A stretch of 64,000 bases of DNA from Acinetobacter pullicarnis (GCF_006352475.1 NZ_VCMZ01000001.1:1674001-1738000), one strand, 5' to 3'. Shown: positions 9,405-18,435, numbered from the stretch's first letter. The notes: generated by a model not told the origin, from the sequence alone. Made by a program: numbers and translations.

Positions 9405-9468
9405 CTAGAGCAGAGTATCACTTATAAATAAGCTTTTAGTTGTTCAAACATGTGGGACCACCTCTTAT

Positions 9469-10940
9469 TTACAATACATCAGTCAAAATCTTTCTTTTTG
9501 CCAACACCTTCACCAAGAGAGGTTTTTAGAAAGCGACTAGAATTTCTCAATAAAAAACTTATTACAGCTGATATAAAAGATAGAAAAGAATATTTATCTA
9601 GTAAAGGAATTCGCATAGAACTCAAAGATATTACAAAGTTTGCACAGGTTTTAGAGGATATCTTCGTTGAGAATAATTTTACAGCGAAAACTTTAGGTGA
9701 ATTAACTAACTACAATATCCGTTCAATTATGAATCTTTCAAGAAGAATCATCACATCCCCAGTAATGAGAATTGAAGACCTTATTGTCAGTTATGTAACT
9801 GAAGAACCTATCAGTTTTGCCAAGTTTATTGATGCCCTGCTTCGTGGAGATTATGAGGCTTATAAGGTAAGTACTGGGGATGATTTTGGTGTTATTTCGA
9901 CTTTCAACGTAAATTCAACGAAAATCCATTCTCCACTACTAACTTTGCGAGTACTTGCTTTGTTAAGAGTAGCAAAACACAATGGGAGAGATGTTGAAGA
10001 AAAACATTTAACTGTACGGTCAGTTATTAACTATTTTGAAGTATTAGATGTAGATTCTATTAGTATTGAGTTTTGCTTAAAAGAGCTAGTTTTTTTAAAA
10101 CTACTGGAACCTTATGACCCTTCAACAAGTGTATTAAATGAAGGACAACGGTTAGCCATAACGTATAAAGGTTTGGTTCATTATGATTTAGCCACAAAGA
10201 ATAATGTATATTTTTACCAAATGGCAATTACTACGGGATTAAGTGATCCAGAAGTAGTTTATGAAATTCGAAGTTATTATCAATCAAAACGCCCTTTTGG
10301 AGATAAAACTTTATACATCAGAAGGAAGTTTTCAGAATATCTACTTCATGAAGACAAAAAGTATATAACTCAAATTCAGGATAAAGAGCAGTTCGAATGC
10401 CAAAGAGATTTGATTAAAGATATAAATGCTTTTAGTCTTGATAGGAGTGGTAATGGACTAAATTCACTTATTCAAGACAATTATTCTAGTCTTCTAGGAG
10501 AGAAATTAGTCGGTAAAGTGAATAAATATGATCAAGAAAAAGACTATGGATTTATGGCCTTTTCTGAAATAAGTGATGAAGTTTACTTCAAAATTTCCAG
10601 ACTTATAAGAAATGAAATAGGTGCAGTCTATGATGGAGATGTTGTGTACTGTACATTAAAGCGCGGGGAAAAAGGAATCTCTATAAATACTATAGATGGA
10701 TTTGTCGAAGATAAAAATGAATTTCAGATTGAAAAGTGTCTCATAACATTTTACAACATGGAGCGAGGATTCGGCTTTGCTAATATAGGTATTACGTCAA
10801 ATGATGCTTTCTTTCATAAGACAGCATTCCCAAATAACTTTTCTGAACACATTAAAGAGAATTTGGAATTTCAAGCCGAAATAAGACTAAAAGAAAATGG
10901 GAAGTATTATGTAAGACGCTGTTTGGGCTTAATTGAGTAA
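9469..10940 (+). pseudogene. 3' part of IS-split gene, with two cold-shock-like domains
   Basis: This is the rest of the 975-aa protein (residues 486-975). It joins in frame to 8183 as Asp-Ile-Phe-Thr-Ile. A long helical middle region has no motif I can name. Near the C-terminus there are two OB folds of cold-shock type: GKVNKYDQEKDYGFM (~residue 832) and ITFYNMERGFGFA with FFHKTAF (~908-930), the latter matching RNP1 and RNP2. This suggests single-stranded nucleic-acid binding. An ORF from 9450 begins inside the IS end and could yield a fragment, but the intact protein is lost. Confidence 0.85.
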
Positions 10941-11039
10941 TCGATTAGAATCGCTATAAAGTAATATTTTTTATTGGGTTAGTTCCAGTTACTAAACAAC
11001 TATTTTTTCATTTCTCAAGTAAACTTCTCCCTTTTTCCC

Positions 11040-11128
11040 GATTTACTCAGCTTTCTCATAGTCGACGTTAAGACCCAAGCTGAGTAAATCAGGATTCTGC
11101 GCGATACAGAAATGTGAGGAGGATAAAC
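11040..11128 (+). repeat. Third structured element, with a different stem but the same tail
   Basis: Perfect 14-bp inverted repeat GATTTACTCAGCTT (11040-11053) / AAGCTGAGTAAATC (11077-11090), followed by the tail GGATTCTG..CAGAAATGTGAGG that also ends the structures in copies A and B. The stem sequence is unrelated to A and B, while the tail is conserved. It lies after the split cargo gene and may serve partly as its terminator. Confidence 0.7.
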
Positions 11129-11133
11129 TAGTT

Positions 11134-11331
11134 CTTTAAATGGCCACTATCAAGTCCACAATCCCGATGTTTTCAGTTCTCACAGGTTCAGGTGAGTTTC
11201 GAACCGAAATCATTGGGATTCTGCTCGATGCAGAAATGTGAGGGGGATAAATTTATTTTGTGATAAAACTTTGGGCTTGTGTTCGGTCACATCATGTTGT
11301 GGGCATATGCTGGGGGGAGTTTTAGTTATTT
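11134..11331 (+). repeat. Structured direct repeat, copy B (~198 bp)
   Basis: This is the second copy of 6335-6533, on the same strand. The outer stem is AATCCCGATG/CATTGGGATT, with one G-T pair where A has A-T. CTCAC/GTGAG is kept, the GGTT/AACC hairpin is weakened by one change, and the tail hairpin is CTGC-TCGAT-GCAG. A short ORF at 11238-11477 over its 3' part looks fortuitous. Confidence 0.85.
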
Positions 11332-11425
11332 TGAAATATTTTGCACTCGGTTGGAGCCGATATAAATGCACTAAAGTTGCTCCTGACATGGCAGCGCTAA
11401 GAATCCCTAATCCCTCAAAGCAGCT

Positions 11426-11545
11426 TTTGCGGTCGTGTCTTTGTGTAAAAAGAAAGCATGGTCTTTGCGGTCTATAAAAAAAAGCTTACATTTGTGAGGT
11501 CTATCTTTGCGAGACCGCAGCGGTCAGCGGTCTTTTTGCGGTTTT
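11426..11545 (+). repeat. Cluster of TTTGCGGTC motifs near the att site
   Basis: TTTGCGGTC occurs at 11426-11434 and 11464-11472. Related copies are TTTGTGAGGTC at ~11491, the inverted AGACCGCA at ~11512, AGCGGTCT at 11526 and TTTGCGGTTT at ~11535. A further TTGCGGTC lies near 11666. Short repeats ~200-350 bp inside an att site are the expected layout of integrase arm-type sites. The function is inferred. Confidence 0.5.
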
Positions 11546-11752
11546 TGTCAATTTCCCATACAATAAATAGCTTATTTTTCTTATGCTTATAAAAGTACTC
11601 TTTTGTCTATTCCAAGGAGAATGATATAAAATCCTTTAGTTTTCTTTTACTTAGAAAATTGATTGCGGTCTTGTTATAACTATTCATTCCTATCATCCAA
11701 CACTAACCTAGATCATTGTTTTTAAATAAAAATTTATAAAATTCTGTCTCCG

Positions 11753-11797
11753 CTCATAATCCGTTGGTCCCGTGTTCAAGTCACGGTGGGCCCACCA
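11753..11797 (+). other. 3' fragment of tRNA-Ile2(CAU)-like gene; island attachment site
   Basis: The 45 nt carry the anticodon loop CTCATAA, a TTGGTC variable region, a T-arm CCGTG-TTCAAGT-CACGG, the acceptor strand TGGGCCC and an encoded ACCA. No matching 5' half precedes it; the upstream bases cannot pair with the anticodon stem. TTGGTC and GTTCAAGTC fit tRNA-Ile2 better than elongator tRNA-Met. Tyrosine integrases often use tRNA 3' ends, so this is read as the right att of the island. Confidence 0.8.
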
Positions 11798-11802
11798 AAT
11801 TC

Positions 11803-11836
11803 AACCTCATAAACCATTGGTTTATGAGGTTTTTTA
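11803..11836 (+). terminator. Native tRNA terminator
   Basis: A perfect 13-bp stem AACCTCATAAACC/GGTTTATGAGGTT and a T-run follow the tRNA fragment directly. Its presence here shows that chromosomal sequence resumes to the right of the att site. Confidence 0.9.
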
Positions 11837-11839
11837 ATG

Positions 11840-12310
11840 CCTGCTATCTTTAGGATGTTGGACTTTGCGGTAAAAAATGCGGTCCATTTATTGAATCGTC
11901 GGTTGGGCTATCTTACCTGTGGTCTAGCATATATCTAGTTTTACTCTTCGCCTCAGCTCAAATACTTCTTGGCTATAATTTTGTTATCAAATTCTATTGT
12001 CGTGCTTATAAACTTTGAATTATTTCTTACATAAAATCAAATAGAAAGATGTATTGGTTAATATTATTAATTCGTTTGAACTGGTTTTTTCTCATAAAAA
12101 AACCATCGAATTGAGGTTAGTAATATTTGCTCTATTACTCAATATTTCCAAACATAATTCATCTTCGATATCTACATTTTTTGTTGATAGATCATTTTAT
12201 TCCTAAAAAAGCTTGACCTTACAATTATGGGAAGCTGGATAAAAGCACCGAGAGCGACTTTAGCTCAGTAGAACTAAAACGAAATGTCGATTCCAGATAT
12301 GGACGTAAAG
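11840..12310 (+). other. Non-coding spacer before the efflux operon
   Basis: AT-rich spacer with no supported gene. A TTGACC (12213-12218) is followed 17 bp later by a poor -10 candidate, TGGATA, so the efflux promoter is only suggested. No divergent regulator gene is present. GCGGTC-like motifs continue at ~11866-11886. A TTTAGCTCAGT string near 12259 resembles a tRNA D-arm, but no tRNA can be folded there. Confidence 0.5.
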
Positions 12311-13480
12311 ATGATGAAACTTAAACGAATAAGCTTACCTGCAGTCACGGCTTGCCTAGCTTTGGCGCTTGTAGGCTGTCAAGAAACAGTCCCTGAAGCT
12401 GCTTCTGCCAAGCCGCCAAGTGTTCCTGTTGCCAAAGTCATGGCGAAGCCCGTAACGCCATCTGTTGAATTCACTGGGGCATTGGCTGCGGTCAAACATG
12501 TTGAGTTGCGACCAAGGGTCGCTGGTTATATTCAAAGTGTGAGCGTTCCTGAAGGGCGCTTTGTTGAAAAGGGGCAAGAGCTTTTTAGAATTGATCCACG
12601 GGTTTTTCAAGCCAAACTCAACGCAGCAATAGCACAGTTACGTGAAGCAGAAGTAGCATCAGTGTTGGCTCAAACAGAATATATTCGGGCCAAACAATTA
12701 TTTGAACAAAAAATCATTGCACGTGATCGACTCGATACCACAATGGCTGCTTTGGGGGTCAGTAAAGCACAAGTCGATGCAGCTAAAGCCGTACGTGATG
12801 CAGCTCAATTAGATTTAAGTTTTACTCGAGTGACAGCATCAATGAGTGGGCGTGTTGGGCAAATCCTTGTGACCGAAGGAAACTATGTCACGAGTGGTAT
12901 CACGCCATTAATGAGCATCGTCTCAACTAATCCGTTGCACGTTTATTTTGATGTTGACGAACGTACTTATTTACAATCGCTTGCAGCAGGTCGCGCCAAA
13001 GCAGGTTCAAATGTAGGAGAGGCAGTAAAGGTCAAAGTGGCCCTACTTACTGATCAGATGCATTCAAGACTCGGTCATGTTGATTTTCTCTCGAACACTG
13101 TTGATCGTGGTACAGGAACGATACGTGCCCGTGCCGTTGTCGATAATACCGATGGATTATTGATACCTGGACTTTTTGCCAAGGTCAAATTAGAGACAGG
13201 CAAACCAGTGGATCGAGTGCTCATTTCTGATCAATCGATAGGTACTGATCAAGGGAGTCGTTATGTATTGGTGGTTGGTAAAGGGGATGTGACGGAGTAT
13301 AGGCCAGTGGAGCTTGGGCCAGTCATCGATGGTTTACGTGTGATCGAGAAAGGTTTAAAGCCAAATGAACGTATCGTCGTTAAAGGCTTAGTACGTCCTG
13401 GAATGCAGGTCTCACCGCAAGTAACGACAATTGATGGGAAGACGATTACACCGCAGAAAGCAGTGGGGGCTAGTCAATGA
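12311..13480 (+). CDS. mexE: RND efflux periplasmic adaptor (MexE-like lipoprotein)
   Basis: Membrane-fusion protein linking the inner-membrane pump to the outer-membrane channel. The N-terminus has a lipoprotein signal with lipobox LVGC. The barrel-sandwich halves (LRPRVAGYIQSVSVPEGRFVEKGQ and TRVTASMSGRVGQILVTEGNYV) flank an alpha-hairpin, followed by beta-barrel and membrane-proximal domains, as in MexE. Several in-frame ATGs exist (12284, 12299, 12311, 12314). 12311 is preferred for a compact signal peptide, but the ribosome-binding site is weak. The stop overlaps the pump start by 4 bp. The order mexE-mexF-oprN matches the Pseudomonas operon; its usual LysR activator is absent here. Confidence 0.88.
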   Translation: MMKLKRISLPAVTACLALALVGCQETVPEAASAKPPSVPVAKVMAKPVTPSVEFTGALAAVKHVELRPRVAGYIQSVSVPEGRFVEKGQELFRIDPRVFQAKLNAAIAQLREAEVASVLAQTEYIRAKQLFEQKIIARDRLDTTMAALGVSKAQVDAAKAVRDAAQLDLSFTRVTASMSGRVGQILVTEGNYVTSGITPLMSIVSTNPLHVYFDVDERTYLQSLAAGRAKAGSNVGEAVKVKVALLTDQMHSRLGHVDFLSNTVDRGTGTIRARAVVDNTDGLLIPGLFAKVKLETGKPVDRVLISDQSIGTDQGSRYVLVVGKGDVTEYRPVELGPVIDGLRVIEKGLKPNERIVVKGLVRPGMQVSPQVTTIDGKTITPQKAVGASQ

Positions 13481-16400
13481 ATATCCCTCGGTTTTTTATT
13501 GATCGACCAATCTTTGCTGTTGTCCTCTCGATTGTCATGATGATTGCGGGCATTGTAGCCTTTTTCCAATTACCATTAAGTGAATACCCCGCAGTAACCC
13601 CACCTACGGTACAAGTTACCGCTTCCTATCCCGGTGCCAATCCTGCTGTAATTGCTGAAACGGTGGCAGCGCCTCTGGAGCAGGCGATTACTGGCGTTGA
13701 GGACATGTTATATATGTCTTCGCAATCGGCAACGGATGGCCGCATGGTGCTTACCGTCACATTTGCGCAAGGCACCAATGCGGATATGGCTCAGATTCAG
13801 GTACAAAATAGGGTTGCGCGTGCACTGCCACGCTTGCCTGAAGAAGTACAGCGTCAGGGTGTTGTCACACAGAAAACTTCGCCAGATATCTTAATGGTCG
13901 TACATCTATTATCACCCGATAAACGTTATGACCCATTGTATATGTCGAACTATGCTCACATGAATGTGCGTGATGAGTTGTCTCGTATTCCCGGAATTAG
14001 TGATGTGTTGGTATGGGGTGCAGGGGAGTATAGTATGCGCCTTTGGCTCGACCCTGATTTGATCGCTTCGCGAGGACTGACTGCTGGGGATGTGATTGCT
14101 GCAGTACGTGAACAAAATGTACAGGTGGCCGCAGGCTCCGTTGGGCAGGCACCGAATTCCAGTGCAGAATTTCAAGTCACGGTAAATACGCTTGGTCGAT
14201 TAACCGATGAAGAACAGTTTGGTGACATTATCATTCGTACTGGTAGTGATGGCCAAATGACGCGTTTACGTGATGTTGCGCGGATTGAAATGGGCGCTGA
14301 TGCTTATGCGCTACGTAGTCTGCTTGACGGCGAACCTGCGGTTGCATTGCAAATTATTCAGAGTCCAGGAGCGAATGCACTTGACGTTTCTCAAGCTGTA
14401 CGAACAACGATGCAGCGACTTGAGGGTAAATTCCCAGAAGGACTCAGCTCTCGTATTGCCTATGATCCTACCGTATTTGTCCGTGCATCACTGGAAACAG
14501 TAGCAACCACGTTATTAGAAGCCATCCTTTTGGTCGTGATTGTCGTGGTGCTATTCCTACGAAATTGGCGTGCTTCTATTATTCCACTGATGGCTGTGCC
14601 AGTCTCGCTGATCGGTACTTTCGCAGTGATGTATCTGATGGGCTTCTCACTTAATACTTTGTCATTGTTTGGTTTAGTACTTTCAATAGGGATCGTCGTG
14701 GATGACGCTATTGTCGTGGTCGAGAATGTTGAAAGGCATATTGAAAATGGGGAGAAACCGATTGAGGCGGCAAGGAGAGCGATGCAGGAGGTGACAGGTC
14801 CGATTATCGCGATTACGTCAGTGCTTGCCGCTGTATTCATTCCGACCGCTTTTCTCAGTGGTTTGCAGGGAGAGTTCTATCGCCAGTTCGCGCTGACGAT
14901 TGCGATTTCAACTATTCTGTCTGCTGTCAACTCGCTTACTCTCAGTCCAGCGCTTGCTGCATTGTTATTACGTCCACGTAAAGCTGCGGTGGTACATGAT
15001 CCGCAGAGCATTCGCGGTCGGGCTAATCGCACGTTTCAGTGGTTGGGTCGACCATTTCAACGTGCACCTAACGCTTATGGCAACATGGTACGTAAACTCG
15101 TGCGCTTGAGTGGAGTGGTACTGATCGTTTATGGAGGCATGTTGTTCTTGACCTATGTCGGTTTTAAGGCCGTACCACCTGGCTTCGTACCAATGCAGGA
15201 TAAATACTATCTTGTGGGGATTGCACAACTTCCAAATGCTGCATCACTAGACCGCACTGAGGCTGTGGTGAAGCAGATGACTAAAATTGCATTGGCTGAA
15301 CCTGGGGTTGAAAGTGTGGTTGCCTTTCCAGGACTTTCAATCAATGGTTTTGTGAATGTACCAAATGCAGCCGTGATGTTCGTGATGCTTGATCCCTTTA
15401 AGGATCGTATTACACCTGATCTGAGCGCTAATGCAATTATGGGGCGTTTACAAGCAAAATTCTCAAGTATTCCTGATGGTTTCCTCGGCGTATTTCCACC
15501 ACCGCCAGTACCAGGTCTTGGTGCAACAGGTGGTTTTAAAATGCAGATCGAAGACCGAAGTGGTGCAGGGTTGAATGCCTTGGTAGAACAAACGCAGATA
15601 TTAATGACAAAAGCGACCGAATCAGGACAAGTTGCAGGGGTGATGACCAGTTTTGATGTCAATGCACCACAACTCGATGTTGCGATTGATCGTACTCAGG
15701 CAAAAAGCCAAGGAGTGTTATTGTCAGATATATTCGAGTCATTACAAGTTTATCTTGGCTCACTTTATGTTAATGATTTCAATCGCTTCGGAAGAACATA
15801 TAAAGTTATGGCTCAAGCAGATGCAGAACATCGGATGCAAGCTGAAGCTATTGGTCGCTTACAGGTACGTAATGCAGCTGGAGATATGCTGCCATTGTCA
15901 TCATTTTTAAGTGTTACTCCAAGTGCAGGTCCTGATCGAATCATTCATTACAATGGCTATCCATCAGCCGATATTTCAGGGGCTGCTATGCTGGGTGTAA
16001 GTTCAGGGCAGGCCGTAGCCGAAATGGAACGTTTGGCGAAAGAATTCTTAGCAGATGGCATAAGTTTTGAGTGGACAGATCTTACCTATCAACAAAAGTT
16101 AGCAGGCAATACAGCGCTGTTTATTTTCCCACTGTGTGTACTGTTAGCCTATCTGATTTTGGCTGCACAATATAACAGTTGGTTACTACCTTTTGCAGTT
16201 CTGCTGATTGTACCAATGTGTTTGTTAAGTGCAGTGCTTGGGATTTGGTGGGTAGGTGGCGATAACAACATTTTCGTACAGATTGGGCTGATTGTTCTTG
16301 TTGGCTTAGCTGCCAAGAATGCGATTTTGATTGTTGAGTTTGCGCGGAGTCTTGAAGCCGCAGGATCAACGGCACTTGACGCAGTAATTGAGGCCTGTCG

Positions 16401-16653
16401 CTTGCGGTTACGGCCGATTGTGATGACGTCATTGGCCTTTATTGCAGGTGTGGTTCCGTTAGTGTTTGCGACCGGGGCAGGTGCTGAAATGCGTCAGGCG
16501 ATGGGCATTGCTGTTTTTGCAGGGATGTTAGGCGTGACTTTGTTTGGATTGTTTCTGACCCCCATTTTTTATGTCGTGATACGTAAAATATCGGCTCGTT
16601 TTGAGCGATCTAAGAAGATTGATCAATCTCTAGAAGAGGAAAGTCACTTATGA
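13477..16653 (+). CDS. mexF: RND multidrug efflux pump (MexF-like), 1058 aa
   Basis: Proton-driven inner-membrane transporter of the HAE1 family. It shares long stretches with Pseudomonas MexF from memory, including the start (FFIDRPIFAVVLSIV), the mid-region VPPGFVPMQDKYYLV and the PPPPVPGLGATGGFKMQIED segment. The TM4 proton-relay pair is in SIGIVVDDAIVVVENVE and the TM10 Lys is in VGLAAKNAILIVEFA. Length is normal for the family. It overlaps both neighbours by ATGA, indicating one coupled operon. MexF-type pumps export chloramphenicol, quinolones and trimethoprim; the substrate here is not shown. Confidence 0.95.
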   Translation: MNIPRFFIDRPIFAVVLSIVMMIAGIVAFFQLPLSEYPAVTPPTVQVTASYPGANPAVIAETVAAPLEQAITGVEDMLYMSSQSATDGRMVLTVTFAQGTNADMAQIQVQNRVARALPRLPEEVQRQGVVTQKTSPDILMVVHLLSPDKRYDPLYMSNYAHMNVRDELSRIPGISDVLVWGAGEYSMRLWLDPDLIASRGLTAGDVIAAVREQNVQVAAGSVGQAPNSSAEFQVTVNTLGRLTDEEQFGDIIIRTGSDGQMTRLRDVARIEMGADAYALRSLLDGEPAVALQIIQSPGANALDVSQAVRTTMQRLEGKFPEGLSSRIAYDPTVFVRASLETVATTLLEAILLVVIVVVLFLRNWRASIIPLMAVPVSLIGTFAVMYLMGFSLNTLSLFGLVLSIGIVVDDAIVVVENVERHIENGEKPIEAARRAMQEVTGPIIAITSVLAAVFIPTAFLSGLQGEFYRQFALTIAISTILSAVNSLTLSPALAALLLRPRKAAVVHDPQSIRGRANRTFQWLGRPFQRAPNAYGNMVRKLVRLSGVVLIVYGGMLFLTYVGFKAVPPGFVPMQDKYYLVGIAQLPNAASLDRTEAVVKQMTKIALAEPGVESVVAFPGLSINGFVNVPNAAVMFVMLDPFKDRITPDLSANAIMGRLQAKFSSIPDGFLGVFPPPPVPGLGATGGFKMQIEDRSGAGLNALVEQTQILMTKATESGQVAGVMTSFDVNAPQLDVAIDRTQAKSQGVLLSDIFESLQVYLGSLYVNDFNRFGRTYKVMAQADAEHRMQAEAIGRLQVRNAAGDMLPLSSFLSVTPSAGPDRIIHYNGYPSADISGAAMLGVSSGQAVAEMERLAKEFLADGISFEWTDLTYQQKLAGNTALFIFPLCVLLAYLILAAQYNSWLLPFAVLLIVPMCLLSAVLGIWWVGGDNNIFVQIGLIVLVGLAAKNAILIVEFARSLEAAGSTALDAVIEACRLRLRPIVMTSLAFIAGVVPLVFATGAGAEMRQAMGIAVFAGMLGVTLFGLFLTPIFYVVIRKISARFERSKKIDQSLEEESHL

Positions 16654-18128
16654 GGAATTCTTATATAAAGCGCTTACTTCCGCTGAGTGCATTGACTTTT
16701 TTGGCTGGCTGTGCGGTCGTAGGGCCTGATTATTCAGCACCGGCTTTGCCGCTGTTACAGTTCCCTGCCAGTTTTGATCAGGCATCTACAGGCTTAAGTC
16801 CAGAGGCCGTTGAGGTGCAGTGGTGGCAGACTTTTGCAGATCCGATGCTAACAGGTTTGGTACAACAGGCATTGTCTGCCAATCACGATATTGCAATTGC
16901 AGCCATGCGCTTAGAAGAAGCCAAAGCGTTACTCCGTGAAAATCGTCAAGGTTATTTGCCAAGTGGCGGTAGCATACTGCGTTATGAAAACAACAGACGT
17001 AGTCAGACTGAAACACCATTTGATCAACCACGGCGGATAGAAAGTTATCGCACTGCGGTAGATGCTGCTTGGGAGATTGATCTTTTCGGTCGTGTACAGC
17101 GTTCGGTGGAAGCTGCTCGAGCACATGCTGGTTCGCGTGAAGCATTGCTGCGGCAAGTGCAGGCAGGTGTTGCAGCAACAGTCGCTGCGACCTGGTTCGA
17201 GCTACGTGGTATTGAAACCGAGTTAGTATTAGTGGCTGATATTCGTCATAACCAACAACAAAGTTTGCGCTTAGTTGAAAGGATGGTGATGGCCGGTTCT
17301 GCGAGTGAATTCGATCGACTACGTGCTGAAGCATTACTGCGTAATGTCGAAGTCGCTGTACCTGAATTGGAACAGCGTCGTTCAGTCGCCATTAATGCAT
17401 TGGCATTACTTGTGGGTGAAGCGCCACAAACATTCACAGTCCCGACCATAAAACCTGTGGCTAAAACATTGGCTATCCGAACAATTGCAGTGGGTGATCC
17501 AACTGGGCTCTTGTCACGTCGTGCTGATATTGCAGCAGCAGAGCGCAATCTTGCAGCAGCGACTGCTCGCATTGGAGTGGAAACAGCTGGGCTTTATCCT
17601 GAGATTCAGGTACAGGGTTCAATTGGATTCGTAGCAGGGGGATTGGATAGCTTAACTGGTGCAAGTACATTGTCTGGTATTTTTGGACCAAGCATTCGTT
17701 GGTCGTTTCTAGATATTGGGCGTGTACGTGCTCGGATCGCGGCCAGTGAAGCACAGAGTAAAGCGGCTTTATTCATTTATGATCAAACCATATTACGTGC
17801 ACTGCAAGAAACTGACAACGCTTTTAAAGCATATATCACTGCGGGTGAGACCCTAGGACTACGGTTATTGGAAGCTACTGCAAATACCGCAGCCGCAGAC
17901 TTGGCCCGAATGCGCTTTACAGCGGGCGAAGGTGTTTATTTAGATGTGCTTGAAGCAGAACGTAGTGACTTTGCCAGTCGGCGTGCACTGACGATTGCAC
18001 GAACCAATCAACAACTTGCAGTCGTTAGTATTTACAAAGCATTAGGTGGTGGTTGGGAAGTTTGCACACAGCAGCAAAATGATTGTAGTGGGGCTAATGC
18101 GGCAGCAAACTTTAATTTTTTAAAATAG
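16650..18128 (+). CDS. RND outer-membrane channel (NodT/OprN-like lipoprotein)
   Basis: TolC-like outer-membrane factor of 492 aa. It has a lipoprotein signal with lipobox LAGC, the family start VVGPDYSAPALP, a WWQTFADPMLTGLVQQAL region, and two OEP repeats (VDAAWEIDLFGRVQRSVEAARA and IRWSFLDIGRVRARIAASEA). It is the third gene of the operon and is followed by a clear terminator. It is likely to form the exit duct with the MexE/MexF-like proteins. OprN is the nearest named analogue by context. Confidence 0.92.
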   Translation: MRNSYIKRLLPLSALTFLAGCAVVGPDYSAPALPLLQFPASFDQASTGLSPEAVEVQWWQTFADPMLTGLVQQALSANHDIAIAAMRLEEAKALLRENRQGYLPSGGSILRYENNRRSQTETPFDQPRRIESYRTAVDAAWEIDLFGRVQRSVEAARAHAGSREALLRQVQAGVAATVAATWFELRGIETELVLVADIRHNQQQSLRLVERMVMAGSASEFDRLRAEALLRNVEVAVPELEQRRSVAINALALLVGEAPQTFTVPTIKPVAKTLAIRTIAVGDPTGLLSRRADIAAAERNLAAATARIGVETAGLYPEIQVQGSIGFVAGGLDSLTGASTLSGIFGPSIRWSFLDIGRVRARIAASEAQSKAALFIYDQTILRALQETDNAFKAYITAGETLGLRLLEATANTAAADLARMRFTAGEGVYLDVLEAERSDFASRRALTIARTNQQLAVVSIYKALGGGWEVCTQQQNDCSGANAAANFNFLK

Positions 18129-18197
18129 ATCATGCATTTTGAAGTAGGATGTCTAGATAAATTCTAAGCCAGAGCCCTAAGGCTATATACTTCAATA

Positions 18198-18233
18198 AAT
18201 CAACGCATAGCAATGAGCTGTGCGTTGATTTTT
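18198..18233 (+). terminator. Terminator of the efflux operon
   Basis: A 10-bp stem AATCAACGCA (18198-18207) / TGCGTTGATT (18221-18230) with a short T-run ends the mexEF-type operon. The rest of the 18129-18435 spacer shows no gene. Confidence 0.85.
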
Positions 18234-18387
18234 CAACCAATAGATTTAAAAATAGGTAATCACGCTTAAAGTTGCTTTAACCAGCTGCTTTTTTTCTCCT
18301 CAAAGGAAAAGTTGAAAGGGCTTATAAAATGAGTTAAGTAAACCAGTTTAATAAACAAGCGCATCTATAAATATCATCTGCTGTGCC

Positions 18388-18417
18388 TAAAAAAGGCCAC
18401 CTCAACAGGCAGCCTTG
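18388..18417 (-). terminator. Terminator of the putrescine cluster
   Basis: On the minus strand, AAGGCTGCC/GGTGGCCTT (with G-T pairs) is followed by six T. It lies just after the oxidoreductase stop codon. Confidence 0.75.
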
Positions 18418-18435
18418 ATCTTTATAACCCACCCC

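Larger units (their letters stand above)
8184..9465 (+). mobile_element. IS3-family insertion sequence, 1282 bp
   Basis: The ends AGAGGTGG...CCACCTCT extend as an imperfect inverted repeat to about 28 bp; both share TTTGAACAAC. A TAT flanks each side (8181-8183 and 9466-9468), giving a 3-bp target duplication typical of the family. Two ORFs encode OrfA and the DDE OrfB. Deleting the element plus one TAT restores the frame of the host gene exactly, so the boundaries are well supported. Confidence 0.95.

Noticed and set aside
9450-9468. Start codon at 9450 for an independent downstream gene
   Set aside because: It lies inside the IS right end; the exact frame restoration after IS removal shows that the region belongs to the split gene.
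11238-11477. 79-aa ORF over repeat copy B
   Set aside because: It runs through the structured repeat and spacer, has odd Cys-rich composition and no ribosome-binding site; copy A has no matching frame.
12255-12300. TTTAGCTCAGT and TCGATTCC strings resembling a tRNA
   Set aside because: No acceptor, anticodon or T stems can be paired around them; probably chance.
13652-17754. Many overlapping ORFs on both strands of the efflux operon
   Set aside because: They are shadows of the strongly coding RND genes in other frames.
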